Source: Gemmatimonadota bacterium (GTDB lineage: Bacteria; Latescibacterota; UBA2968; UBA8231). From it: a DNA stretch of 64,000 nt. The notes under the pieces were generated by a model. The model ran no database searches. It saw only the letters and a list, made by a program, of their open reading frames with translations, and was not told the origin of the DNA. Below are positions 42,617-51,272 of this stretch, in pieces (position 1 is the first letter of the stretch; every line of letters begins with the position of its first letter). The translations under genes were made by a program, and so were the position numbers. The stretch lies in NCBI GenBank assembly GCA_009841115.1, contig VXML01000037.1, positions 40,063 through 104,062 on the forward strand. The letters run 5' to 3'.

Positions 42617-43408
42617 ATGACCACAGCCCCGTCCGCTACCCAACTCCACAAAGCACTCGACCAAGAGCAAATAGACCAATTCCGCCGCCGCGGCTTCATC
42701 ATCATCGGCAAGCTATTAGACGACGACCACGTCGCCTTACTGCGCGATGAATACGACCGCCTCTTTGCCGAGGCGCGCCAAAACGGGCGCTTCCGCAACC
42801 TGTCCATCAGCGACACCGACGACCTCGACGAAAAGAACAACGCCGACGAGCAGATGTTGCAGATCATGCAAATGTGCGAGCGCAGCATCCACTTCCGGCA
42901 ACTGCTCTACGACACCCGCATCCTCGACATTGCCGAAGATCTCATCGGCCCGAACATCCAACTCTTCCACGACCAAGCCCTCTACAAACCCGCCCACCAC
43001 GGCGGCCCTGTCTTTTGGCACCAAGACAACGCCTACTGGAAATGTATGCCGGCCAACTTGGTTAGCTGCTGGATGACGCTCGACGACGTCAATGCGACCA
43101 ACGGGGCCATGCACCTGCTGCCCGAATCGCACCTGACGCCTGTCGGACACGAGCGCTCAGAGCAGACCAGTGCCTTGCTCGACTACGGCGACCAAGTCGA
43201 TGCAGCCCAAGCCGCCGTCATAAACCTGCCCGCAGGCGGTGCACTCTTCCACCACTGCCAAACCCTCCACTACACTCCGCCGAACCAAACCGACCGCCAG
43301 CGCCGCGCCTTTGTCATTCACTTCATGCCCCCTGGCACGCGCTCGGCGCACACCGGAGAATTCCTCGAAGTATCTTTTGGCCGCCCCATGCTGCGGATGC
43401 GCGTCTGA
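42617..43408 (+). CDS. Phytanoyl-CoA dioxygenase family protein (2)
   Basis: This 263-residue protein has metal ligands HQD (His135, Asp137) in FWHQDNAYW and a distal His218 in CQTLHYTPPNQT. AGGAGGAGATAA precedes the ATG. It follows the Rieske gene by 82 bases and may be in the same transcript. The substrate is unknown. Confidence 0.9.
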   Translation: MTTAPSATQLHKALDQEQIDQFRRRGFIIIGKLLDDDHVALLRDEYDRLFAEARQNGRFRNLSISDTDDLDEKNNADEQMLQIMQMCERSIHFRQLLYDTRILDIAEDLIGPNIQLFHDQALYKPAHHGGPVFWHQDNAYWKCMPANLVSCWMTLDDVNATNGAMHLLPESHLTPVGHERSEQTSALLDYGDQVDAAQAAVINLPAGGALFHHCQTLHYTPPNQTDRQRRAFVIHFMPPGTRSAHTGEFLEVSFGRPMLRMRV

Positions 43409-43423
43409 CCACGGCGGTCAGAA

Positions 43424-44149
43424 TCAGGCCAAGTAGCGCTCGGCGTTTGCCACAACCTCGGCCAGCAGAGTATCGACGTACACATCTATGGCAAAAAGCC
43501 GGCACGGAGACGCGCCGACGATCCCTCGTGTCAGCGGACCGGTAGCGTCCCAGTACGCCCCCAGACGCGGGCGGTCCAAGGCGGGATAGGCAGCTTGAGG
43601 ATCAGTTCGGCGCAAGTGATGCCAGTAGAGCACTTCGACCAGATGGATGTAGGTAGAAGTCTGGTAATCGACGCCCAGCATGAGAATTTTGCCGCCGCGT
43701 CGATAGGCGCGGAACATGGGCGAGTGGGTGCCATAGGTCCGTCCCCAAGGAGCCAGATCCCAAGGCGACGTATGGCCCTCCTGACGCAAGTGATCCGCGA
43801 CAAAATCCTCAGCACCGTGCCCTCGGGCCGCTACCGAGTGAGAGTAGTGGTCCGAGCGGTAAGTATCGGGTAAGCAGCGAAAGAACTCGCTCAGCCACCC
43901 TACGGTCGAAGGAGTAGTCGCCCAGTCCCAGCGGCGCGCTCGTTCGCCCCGCTCTATCAGGTGAAACGAGGGCATCAGAATAAGCCCTTCGGGACCGACC
44001 GCCGCTTGAAACGCATCGACAACAGTCTGCGCTCCGCCGGCTACAGGCCCTAGGCTTTTGAACGAGGAATGGATAAAGAGGATATCTCCCGCTTCGACGC
44101 CCAAGGCTTCTAAATGGCTCTGTAGGTCGGCTTGGGTGTAGGCGTCCAT
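43424..44149 (-). CDS. AAC(3)-family aminoglycoside acetyltransferase-like protein
   Basis: This 241-residue protein has the AAC(3) fold signature: LFIHSSFKSLGPVAGGAQTV, GLILMPSFHL and the acetyl-CoA-binding HYSHSVAARG. It is shorter than resistance enzymes (about 260-280). It is similar to the C-terminal half of the protein at 7281-9923. Substrate unknown; resistance is not implied. It is preceded by a cupin gene and a possible small ORF on the same strand. Confidence 0.88.
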   Translation of the reverse strand: MDAYTQADLQSHLEALGVEAGDILFIHSSFKSLGPVAGGAQTVVDAFQAAVGPEGLILMPSFHLIERGERARRWDWATTPSTVGWLSEFFRCLPDTYRSDHYSHSVAARGHGAEDFVADHLRQEGHTSPWDLAPWGRTYGTHSPMFRAYRRGGKILMLGVDYQTSTYIHLVEVLYWHHLRRTDPQAAYPALDRPRLGAYWDATGPLTRGIVGASPCRLFAIDVYVDTLLAEVVANAERYLA

Positions 44150-44161
44150 CGCATCGCGCGA

Positions 44162-44293
44162 CTAGAATTGCCCGTCAGTCCGACGAGGGTGGATCGACTT
44201 CCGGGCGGTGAGCAAGTAGTCGAAGGCGCGCAACGCCCGCAGGCGGCCGACGTAGTATTCGAGCACCATGTGCTGATAGCCGTTGCGGGTCAC
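44162..44293 (-). CDS. Possible small protein (43 residues)
   Basis: A GTG start overlaps the cupin stop (GTGA) and the ORF ends 12 bases before the AAC(3) gene. The product (VLEYYVGRLRALRAFDYLL in the middle) is basic and helical. Its position favours a real gene, but no family is recognised and there is no separate ribosome site. Confidence 0.3.
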   Translation of the reverse strand: MTRNGYQHMVLEYYVGRLRALRAFDYLLTARKSIHPRRTDGQF

Positions 44294-44664
44294 GAGCCAT
44301 CCTCTTCTAACACGAATTGGCGGTCGCCTTCCGAGTAGGCTACAATCATATCCGCGTCCTCGGGGCCGAGGCTAATTCCGTTGTGGAAGACGCCGGCCGG
44401 GATGGCGAGCGTATCGCCAGCCTCTAGCGTAAAAGACTGATCGCCCAAGCTGTGCTCTACGCGGCCGGCGAGTAAATAGAGCACTTCTTCGCAATTGGGG
44501 TGAGCGTGGCGCGGATTGGCTTGGCCAGCTTTGAGGACGACGCGGCCCAAAGTGAGGCCCTCGACATTGCCCTGCGGACGGCCCGCCAACCAAGTTAGAT
44601 GGCCCCATGATTCGTCTACGCGGTTCTGGCGGCTCTCGGCGGCGCTGAGAAGAGGATTCGACAT
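44290..44664 (-). CDS. Cupin domain protein
   Basis: This 124-residue protein has a single cupin barrel with metal-site motif HAHPNCEEVLYLLAG and the second motif AGDTLAIPAGVFHNG. Small cupins act as isomerases, dioxygenases or sugar-binding sensors. The neighbouring AAC(3)-like gene is on the same strand. Confidence 0.9.
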   Translation of the reverse strand: MSNPLLSAAESRQNRVDESWGHLTWLAGRPQGNVEGLTLGRVVLKAGQANPRHAHPNCEEVLYLLAGRVEHSLGDQSFTLEAGDTLAIPAGVFHNGISLGPEDADMIVAYSEGDRQFVLEEDGS

Positions 44665-44740
44665 TTCGTTTAGACTCCGGTTAGAGGTGAGCTACGAGAA
44701 AAAAACGATAATACAAGGGCCTTATGCTTCCCACCGAAGG

Positions 44741-45079
44741 TCAAGGCTCGGCCACCAAGGTATCAATCGTCGTGTCAAGCGCATAGGCGATCCGGGACAG
44801 CGTTGCCGCGGAACCGGGCTTGAGTCCGCGCTCGATTTCGGACAGATAGCTAACAGCGACCCCCGTCTTTTTGGACAGGTCGCGCAACGTAATGCCGAGA
44901 TGATTGCGAAATGCGGCCACGGGGTTCCCACCGCGCATGATGGCAAGCGCCACGTCGTGGGGGATGCGACTGCCGTCGTCCGCATCGAGAGCAGCTAGTC
45001 TGTCTTCAAGCTCTTCATTACGGGCGATCAGAGCATCGTATTCCGCCCGAGGCAAGGTAATAGTTCCGGTGTCAGCCAT
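44741..45079 (-). CDS. XRE-family HTH antitoxin
   Basis: This 112-residue protein has an N-terminal helical stretch (LPRAEYDALIARNEELEDRL) and a C-terminal XRE helix-turn-helix (LGITLRDLSKKTGVAVSYLS). It overlaps the upstream RelE-type toxin gene by 8 bases. The order toxin then antitoxin is that of higBA-type modules. It would repress the operon and bind the toxin. Confidence 0.88.
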   Translation of the reverse strand: MADTGTITLPRAEYDALIARNEELEDRLAALDADDGSRIPHDVALAIMRGGNPVAAFRNHLGITLRDLSKKTGVAVSYLSEIERGLKPGSAATLSRIAYALDTTIDTLVAEP

Positions 45080-45329
45080 AGACTTCTCTCCTATGCCGAA
45101 CTCTCAGGACCACCATGACAGTGGTCTTGTTGTATTCAATACTGAAGATAACGCGATAGTCTCCAACTCTCATACGCCTATACTCACTGCCGGTCAGTAT
45201 AATCACTTGGTTGGCCAAAGAGGCCGGATCTCTGGCATACTGCTCAACCTTGGCAATGATTCTCTCTCGATCCTGTGCAGCGAGGCGGCGCATATCTCTG
45301 ATTGCCTTAGGCACCCATTCAATCGTCAT
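45072..45329 (-). CDS. RelE/HigB-type toxin
   Basis: This 85-residue protein starts MTIEWVPKAIRDMRRLAAQD and has the RelE core YRRMRVGDYRVIFSIEY and VLRVRHRREVY. I chose the ATG at 45329 because GGGGAAAGGT precedes it; longer frames begin further upstream. It is the first gene of the toxin-antitoxin operon. Confidence 0.88.
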   Translation of the reverse strand: MTIEWVPKAIRDMRRLAAQDRERIIAKVEQYARDPASLANQVIILTGSEYRRMRVGDYRVIFSIEYNKTTVMVVLRVRHRREVYG

Positions 45330-45458
45330 ACCTTTCCCCGCATTCATATCGATCATGTTCGCAGATAGCGAACACCTTGTCAAGAGCTATTCCTCTGCCC
45401 TATAATCGGCGCGTCTTAATTTTGACGGCCCTCCAGCCGTTGGGCATATTACCCGCCC

Positions 45459-46841
45459 ATGAATCCCATACACCCTCAAGCCCTGTCGGCACTGACCACT
45501 CTCCTCGGCCCGCGCCTGAATGCAACCTCTGAGGTCCGCCATGCCCACGCTGCCGACGCCTCGTACCACGCCCCGCGAGCGCCGCAGGCCGTAGCCTTCC
45601 CCGCAAGCGTCGAAGAAGTAGCCCAGATCGCCCAGATCTGCACCGCGCACCAAGTGCCAATCGTGCCCTTTGGCACCGGTACGGCCGTCGAAGGCGGCAT
45701 CGTCGCCGTGCGTGGCGGCCTGTGCGTCGATCTCTCGCGCATGAACCGCATCCTCCGCGTCAGCGCCGCCGACATGGATGCCACAGTCGAAGCCGGCGTC
45801 ACCCGCCAACAGCTCAACGAACACCTCCAGGCACAAGATACCGGCCTGCACTTCCCAGTCGATCCCGGCGCCGACGCCTCCTTGGGCGGCATGGCCGCGA
45901 CCCGCGCCTCGGGCAGTGCCGCGGTCGGCTATGGCACCATGCGCGACAATGTCTTGGGCCTCAAGGCCGTTTTCGCCGACGGCACCATCGTCGAAGCGGG
46001 CGGACGCGCGCGCAAATCCTCGGCTGGCTACGACCTGACCGCCCTGCTCGTCGGCACTGAAGGCACACTAGCCCTTATCACCGAAGTAACCCTGCGCCTA
46101 GCCAAGCTGCCAGCGGCCATCTCCGCAGCCGTCTGCCCCTTTGCCGACCTCGACACCGCCGTCGCCGCGGCCATTGACGTCTTGAGCGCGGGAATCCCCG
46201 TCGCGCGGCTCGAATTGCTCGACGAAGTGCAAATGCAGGCCTGCAACCAATACGCAGGCCTCGATTACGAAGTGGCACCAACGCTCTTTTTTGAATTTCA
46301 CGGCACGGAAAAGGGAGTCGTCGAACAAGCTGAAACCGCCGGCGAGTACGTAGCTCAGCGGGGCGGCGGTCCCTTCCGTTGGGCCACAGCCGCCGGTGAA
46401 CGCGACCGCTTGTGGCAGGCGCGCTACGATGCCTATTACGCCTCGCGCGCGCTCCGCCCCGGCTCAGTCGGCTATGTAACCGATGTCTGCGTGCCGATCA
46501 CGGCCCTCGCCCGCTGCATCCACCAAACGAGAGCCGCGCTGGCCGACCTCGACTTTCCCGCGCCGCTCTTTGGCCACGTCGGCGACGGCAACTTCCACGT
46601 CGTCTGCCTCATCGAACCGGGCAACGCCGAGGAACTAGCGCAGGTCCAGCGGCTAGGCGAGCAAATCGTCGAGTGGGCGCTCCAAGCCGGGGGAACCTGC
46701 ACCGGCGAACACGGCATCGGTCTGGGCAAAATCGACGCGCTCGAAGCCGAGTGCGGCCCGGGCGTCGAGGTCATGCGCCGCATCAAAAAAGCACTCGACC
46801 CGGACAACCTGATGAATCCCGGCAAAATCCTGCGCATCTAA
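45459..46841 (+). CDS. FAD-linked oxidase, glycolate/D-lactate dehydrogenase (GlcD) type
   Basis: This 460-residue protein has the FAD-binding PCMH domain (VPFGTGTAVEGG, FPVDPGADASLGGMAATRAS, TMRDNVLGLKAVFADG) and the C-terminal FAD oxidase domain ending DNLMNPGKILRI. The motif HVGDGNFHVVC is the typical metal-/substrate-side signature. It oxidises a 2-hydroxy acid such as D-lactate or glycolate. It is followed by an enolase-superfamily gene 33 bases downstream. Confidence 0.93.
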   Translation: MNPIHPQALSALTTLLGPRLNATSEVRHAHAADASYHAPRAPQAVAFPASVEEVAQIAQICTAHQVPIVPFGTGTAVEGGIVAVRGGLCVDLSRMNRILRVSAADMDATVEAGVTRQQLNEHLQAQDTGLHFPVDPGADASLGGMAATRASGSAAVGYGTMRDNVLGLKAVFADGTIVEAGGRARKSSAGYDLTALLVGTEGTLALITEVTLRLAKLPAAISAAVCPFADLDTAVAAAIDVLSAGIPVARLELLDEVQMQACNQYAGLDYEVAPTLFFEFHGTEKGVVEQAETAGEYVAQRGGGPFRWATAAGERDRLWQARYDAYYASRALRPGSVGYVTDVCVPITALARCIHQTRAALADLDFPAPLFGHVGDGNFHVVCLIEPGNAEELAQVQRLGEQIVEWALQAGGTCTGEHGIGLGKIDALEAECGPGVEVMRRIKKALDPDNLMNPGKILRI

Positions 46842-46874
46842 AGCCACCCTTCCCCTCAACGTAGAGAGATCGCC

Positions 46875-48089
46875 ATGAAAATCACCAACGTCGAATTCTT
46901 CCACCTCAACCCGCGTCTCTGCGACCGCTACCAAGGCCACGAGGTCCGCTTTTCCGGCATCGACACCCAGACCGTTTTCCGCGTCACCCTCGACAACGGC
47001 GTCGTCGGCTACGGCGACGAGCGCGGCCACACCTCGCTCTCCGAGGGGCAGATCGCGGGCATGATCGACCAATCGCCGTTCAACTACGTCGCTGGCGCGC
47101 TCAGCACCGGCCTGATGGGTGCACTGTACGACGCCATGGGCAAAGCCATCGAAGAGCCGGCGTACAAACTGTTCGGCCAAAAGGTCCGCGACCGCGTGCC
47201 CGTAGCGGCGTGGACTCGACCCGCAGCCCCCGAGGATTTTGCCAGCGAAATCCAGCGCGCCGCCCAAGAGGGCTACACCATCTTCAAGATGCACTCGGCC
47301 GAACACCACGACGTGATCGAACAGACGCGCGCGGCCCAAGAAGTCGCGCCGGCTGGCTTTAAGGTCCACTGGGACTTCAACCACAATCGGCCCGCTACCG
47401 CCGTGCTGCGCATCGTCGATGAACTGGAAAAATTTCCAGTCGTCGGCTTCTTGGAAGACCCGCTCTATCCCTATGACATCGAAGGCTGGCGTCTGTTGCG
47501 CTCCAAGACGAGCCTGCCGCTTTTGATGCACGTGCCGCAACTCGGCGGCGGCCCGGAGATCCAGCGGGATGTGGCCGATCTCTACATGATCGGCGAAATG
47601 GGCATTGGACAATCCATCCGCCGGGGCTTGGCCGCGGCGGCCGCCGGCCTTTCAACCGTGGTCCAGCTCACCGGCGGCACCCTGTGCAAGGCCATGGCCA
47701 TGCACTTGGGCGCGGTCATCCCCAATGTCTCGCATTCGACCAACTTAGACGACCAATACGCCGAAGATGTGACCGGTGGCCGTCTCGAAGTCAGCGAGGG
47801 CAGCACGCCGGTACCCGAGGGCCCGGGACTGGGCGTAGAGGTCGATGAGCAGCTATTAGCAGAGCTAGCCGCGCGGCCCAAAAGCGAACTGCCGCGCCAC
47901 GTCGGCGTCTTGCACTTGCCCGGTGACACCACGTACTACACCCCGAGCATCCCAGCGGTCGAGCGGCTGACCGGCTTTGTCGAAGGCAATGTGCGCGGCG
48001 TGCGCAGCGAGGTCTGGAACGACGACGGGTCCGAAGAATTCGCTCGGATTTACGAACAGGTGCAAAAAGAAGGTAAACTCAAGGCTTAG
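46875..48089 (+). CDS. Enolase-superfamily (mandelate racemase/muconate lactonizing) protein
   Basis: This 404-residue protein has the N-terminal capping domain and a barrel with FKMHSAEHHD (catalytic Lys region), VHWDFNHNRP, VVGFLEDPLYP and HVPQLGGGPE. The three acidic metal ligands are visible in outline. Members of this group dehydrate acid sugars. It sits between a glycolate-oxidase-type gene and a GH172 gene, suggesting a carbohydrate pathway. Confidence 0.88.
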   Translation: MKITNVEFFHLNPRLCDRYQGHEVRFSGIDTQTVFRVTLDNGVVGYGDERGHTSLSEGQIAGMIDQSPFNYVAGALSTGLMGALYDAMGKAIEEPAYKLFGQKVRDRVPVAAWTRPAAPEDFASEIQRAAQEGYTIFKMHSAEHHDVIEQTRAAQEVAPAGFKVHWDFNHNRPATAVLRIVDELEKFPVVGFLEDPLYPYDIEGWRLLRSKTSLPLLMHVPQLGGGPEIQRDVADLYMIGEMGIGQSIRRGLAAAAAGLSTVVQLTGGTLCKAMAMHLGAVIPNVSHSTNLDDQYAEDVTGGRLEVSEGSTPVPEGPGLGVEVDEQLLAELAARPKSELPRHVGVLHLPGDTTYYTPSIPAVERLTGFVEGNVRGVRSEVWNDDGSEEFARIYEQVQKEGKLKA

Positions 48090-48102
48090 AAAGGAACGCT
48101 TC

Positions 48103-49233
48103 ATGCTCGACCAACTCACCTATCTCCGCAGCGCCCAGACCGGGCGCGCCTCGTCCTGGGAAGAAACCGGCCGCAACAGCGACGCTTGGTGGATCGAACC
48201 CGGTGAGAGCGCAGTCCTCGCCGACATCAAAGGCCCCGGCCGCATCACCCACCTGTGGCTGACCCAATCAAACCACTACCGCGAGTGCTTGCTCAAGATC
48301 ACTTGGGACGACGCAGACTATCCCAGCGTGGTGTGCCCTTTGGGCGATTTCTTCGGCCTCGGCCACGGCATCGTCAACTCCTACCAGTCCCTGCTCTTTT
48401 CGGCCTCGACGCGCAGCAACAATGTTTTTAACACCGGCTGCGCTCTCAACGCGTACGCGCAAATGCCCTTCCGCCAGCGCGCCGTCGTCGAGTTGGTCAA
48501 CGAAAGCAGCGAACGGCACCGCCAATACTTCTACGTCGATTACGAGACCGGCGACGTGCCGAGCGAGGCTGGGTACTTCCACGCAGAGTTCCGCCGCGAA
48601 AACCCCTTTGGCGGTTGGGGCCACGAGATCCGCGTCAACGCGCCGGAGGCCAACATCGTCAACAAGGAACAAATGGCTTGGGACAACAACTACGTCATCT
48701 TGGAGACCCAAGGCCGCGGCCACTACATCGGCTGCAATATCAGCGTCACCAACTTCCAGGGCACTTGGTGGGGCGAAGGCGACGACATGATCTGGGTCGA
48801 TGGCTACAAGTGGCCCCCCGAGTTGCACGGCACCGGCAGCGAAGATTATCTCAACCAGGCGTGGGGCATGCAGGACAATGCCTTTTTGCGCAACGGCTCC
48901 TCCATCCACGAAAACAACACCAACGGCTACCAAACTTCGTACGTCCACCACCTCGAAAACCCCGTCCATTTCCAGCGGGAAATCAAGGCCACCATCGAAC
49001 ACGGCCACGGCAATCACCTCTGCAACGAGATGAGTAGCGTCGCCTACTGGTACGCAGCCGAACCCACTCGCGTGGCCGAACCCCCCGCCGTCGCCCAGCG
49101 CCTGCCCGTCTTGCGCGACGACCAAGGCCAGTGGTTGTACGATCCAGAAAATCAAATCACCAGTCGGAAAATCCGCCCCAATGCGGAAATGGAGCAGATG
49201 AAAACGCAGTGGGCGGCCAAAGAATCGTCCTAG
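48103..49233 (+). CDS. DUF2961 / GH172 family glycoside hydrolase
   Basis: This 376-residue protein has the DUF2961 signatures WWIEPGESAVLADIKGPG, FFGLGHGIVNSYQSL, IWVDGYKWPPELHGTGSED and YRxxxx-type HENNTNGYQTSYVHH. The family includes difructose-dianhydride and arabinofuranoside hydrolases that act as oligomers. No signal peptide is seen. I chose the ATG at 48103 with AAAGGAACGCTTC upstream. Confidence 0.92.
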   Translation: MLDQLTYLRSAQTGRASSWEETGRNSDAWWIEPGESAVLADIKGPGRITHLWLTQSNHYRECLLKITWDDADYPSVVCPLGDFFGLGHGIVNSYQSLLFSASTRSNNVFNTGCALNAYAQMPFRQRAVVELVNESSERHRQYFYVDYETGDVPSEAGYFHAEFRRENPFGGWGHEIRVNAPEANIVNKEQMAWDNNYVILETQGRGHYIGCNISVTNFQGTWWGEGDDMIWVDGYKWPPELHGTGSEDYLNQAWGMQDNAFLRNGSSIHENNTNGYQTSYVHHLENPVHFQREIKATIEHGHGNHLCNEMSSVAYWYAAEPTRVAEPPAVAQRLPVLRDDQGQWLYDPENQITSRKIRPNAEMEQMKTQWAAKESS

Positions 49234-49303
49234 CAGACGCGTTCTTTGCCTCTTGTAGGGCATACCCTAGCTCTAAAGCAAGAACACCCACGTAGGAGGT
49301 AAA

Positions 49304-49942
49304 TTGCTAACAACCACGGTCAAAGTTCAGATCGTCCTCGACGTACTCCAGCGGCTCTATCCCAATCCCTCGGTGCCGCTCAAGCGTCGCGATCCCTACA
49401 CGCATCTGATTGCCGTGTTGCTTTCGGCGCAGTGCACGGATGCGCGCGTCAACCAAGTAACGCCCGCGCTCTTTGCCCGCGCCGACCGGCCCGAGCGCAT
49501 GGTCGAGTTGGCCGTGGCAGAGATCGAGCAGATCATCCGCCCTTGCGGACTGGCCCCGCGCAAGTCCAAGGCCATCTGGGAGCTGTCGCAAATCCTGCTC
49601 GCCGAACACGGCGGCCAAGTCCCGCCCGATCTGGCCGCGCTCGAACGCCTGCCCGGAGTGGGGCACAAAACCGCGCAGGTCGTGCTCGCGCAGAACTTCG
49701 GCGTGCCGACCTTTCCCGTGGATACCCACATCCATCGGCTGATCTACCGCTGGGGGCTATCCACCGGAAAGAACGTTGAGCAAACGGAACGGGACTGCAA
49801 GCGCCTTTTCCCCCAGGAGCGCTGGAATGACCTGCACCTGCAAATCATCTATTTTGGCCGCGAGCACTGCCCAGCGCGCGGGCACCAGCCGGCCGAGTGC
49901 CTGTTGTGCAGCAGGATAGGCCGCAAGAGCTTGTTGAAGTAA
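49304..49942 (+). CDS. nth: Endonuclease III with an incomplete Fe-S cluster motif
   Basis: This 212-residue base-excision enzyme has the helix-hairpin-helix LPGVGHKTAQVVLAQ (catalytic Lys122) and FPVDTHIHRLIYR (catalytic Asp140). The start is TTG at 49304 after AGGAGGTAAA. The C-terminus has only three cysteines (Cys189, Cys199, Cys202) with C-x9-C-x2-C spacing, instead of four in C-x6-C-x2-C-x5-C. Either the cluster is absent or it is ligated differently. It removes oxidised pyrimidines from DNA. Confidence 0.92.
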   Translation: MLTTTVKVQIVLDVLQRLYPNPSVPLKRRDPYTHLIAVLLSAQCTDARVNQVTPALFARADRPERMVELAVAEIEQIIRPCGLAPRKSKAIWELSQILLAEHGGQVPPDLAALERLPGVGHKTAQVVLAQNFGVPTFPVDTHIHRLIYRWGLSTGKNVEQTERDCKRLFPQERWNDLHLQIIYFGREHCPARGHQPAECLLCSRIGRKSLLK

Positions 49943-49962
49943 TTAGAGCAAAAGAGATCGTC

Positions 49963-51243
49963 ATGCCTGAATCGAACTACAAACAAAGCTATCTGCCAAC
50001 GGAAAACGGGACGCGTGCGGACGAATTGGCGCACTTTGACCGAATCACCTCGCGGCGGCACTTCCTAGCGACCGTAAGCAAGGGAGCGGCGCTAGCAGGT
50101 CTAGGCGTTTTTGGTGCTGGCCCAAGCTATGGCGAGGGACTCGTTCAGCCGGAGGGAAAAGGGGTCAGCGCAGCAGCGGTCGGTCTGCCCAAGCCGGACA
50201 TGATCGTCCACTCGCAACACCCATTCAACGGCGAGTTTCCCCCGCATCTACTCGCTGCGGACGTCACGCCGACTGCGCGCCATTTCGTGCGCAACAACGG
50301 CAGCATCCCCGAACGCGCCCTAAGCCAAGACGCCCAAGGCTGGAGCCTGACCGTTGACGGCGAGGTTCGCAACCGACGCGCCTTTTCACTAGACGATTTG
50401 CACAGCTTGCCGCAAGTCACCCTGCAGGTCGTGCTGGAGTGCGCCGGAAACGGTCGTAGCTCATTCACACCCACGGTGGGCGGTACACAGTGGATTCGCG
50501 GAGCAGTCGCCTGCAGCGAGTGGACGGGCGTGCGCTTGCGCGATGTGTTGCAAGCGGCCGAAGTAACTGAGAAAGCCGTGTACCTCGCCAACTACGGCGA
50601 GGACGATCCCCCGTTTTCGCGGGGCATTCCCATCGAGAAAGCCATGGACGAGCACACGTTAATCGCGCTCAAAATGAACGGCGAGCCGCTGCCGGCGGCC
50701 CACGGATTTCCAGCGCGGTTGCTCGTTCCAGGTTGGATCGGCAGTTCCATGCAGAAGTGGCTCAACCGCATCTGGGTGCGCGACACCGTCCACGATTCCG
50801 ATAAAATGACCGGCTATTCCTACCGCGTTCCAGCCTATCCGGTGGAACCGGGGGAACCGCCGCCCGAAGCCGACATGGCCATTGCCACCTCGTGGATCGT
50901 CAAGTCGCTCATCACCGCGCCGCAAGCCAACGCAACCGTCCAAGCGGGCGTTCCGCTCAGCGCGAGCGGGCACGCTTGGGCCGGCGAGCGCAACGTGGCC
51001 AAGGTGCTCGTCTCCACCGACCTCGGCATCCAATGGCAAGAGGCCCAATTAACTCCGCCAGCCAATAAATACGCTTGGTATAGTTGGAGCGCCGAGCTAA
51101 CCTTTGCGAGCAAGGGCTACTACGAAATCTGGGCGCGGGCGTTTGACGATGCGGGCAACGCCCAGCCTTTCCGCCAGCCTTGGAACCCCAAAGGCTACCT
51201 CGGCAACGTCATTCACCGAGTGCCAATCGCGGTCTCGGCGTGA
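49963..51243 (+). CDS. Sulfite oxidase-like molybdopterin enzyme, Tat-exported
   Basis: This 426-residue protein has a Tat signal (SRRHFLATVSKGAALAGLG, about residues 30-48), the molybdopterin fold with Cys160 in VLECAGNGRSS, LLVPGWIGSSMQKW and a C-terminal Mo-co dimerisation domain. It resembles SoxC and SorA. The start is ATG at 49963. It lies 20 bases after nth. It probably oxidises a sulfur compound in the periplasm; a partner cytochrome is not seen. Confidence 0.92.
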   Translation: MPESNYKQSYLPTENGTRADELAHFDRITSRRHFLATVSKGAALAGLGVFGAGPSYGEGLVQPEGKGVSAAAVGLPKPDMIVHSQHPFNGEFPPHLLAADVTPTARHFVRNNGSIPERALSQDAQGWSLTVDGEVRNRRAFSLDDLHSLPQVTLQVVLECAGNGRSSFTPTVGGTQWIRGAVACSEWTGVRLRDVLQAAEVTEKAVYLANYGEDDPPFSRGIPIEKAMDEHTLIALKMNGEPLPAAHGFPARLLVPGWIGSSMQKWLNRIWVRDTVHDSDKMTGYSYRVPAYPVEPGEPPPEADMAIATSWIVKSLITAPQANATVQAGVPLSASGHAWAGERNVAKVLVSTDLGIQWQEAQLTPPANKYAWYSWSAELTFASKGYYEIWARAFDDAGNAQPFRQPWNPKGYLGNVIHRVPIAVSA

Positions 51244-51272
51244 GTGCAGGCAAAACGCGAAAGGAACCGAAC

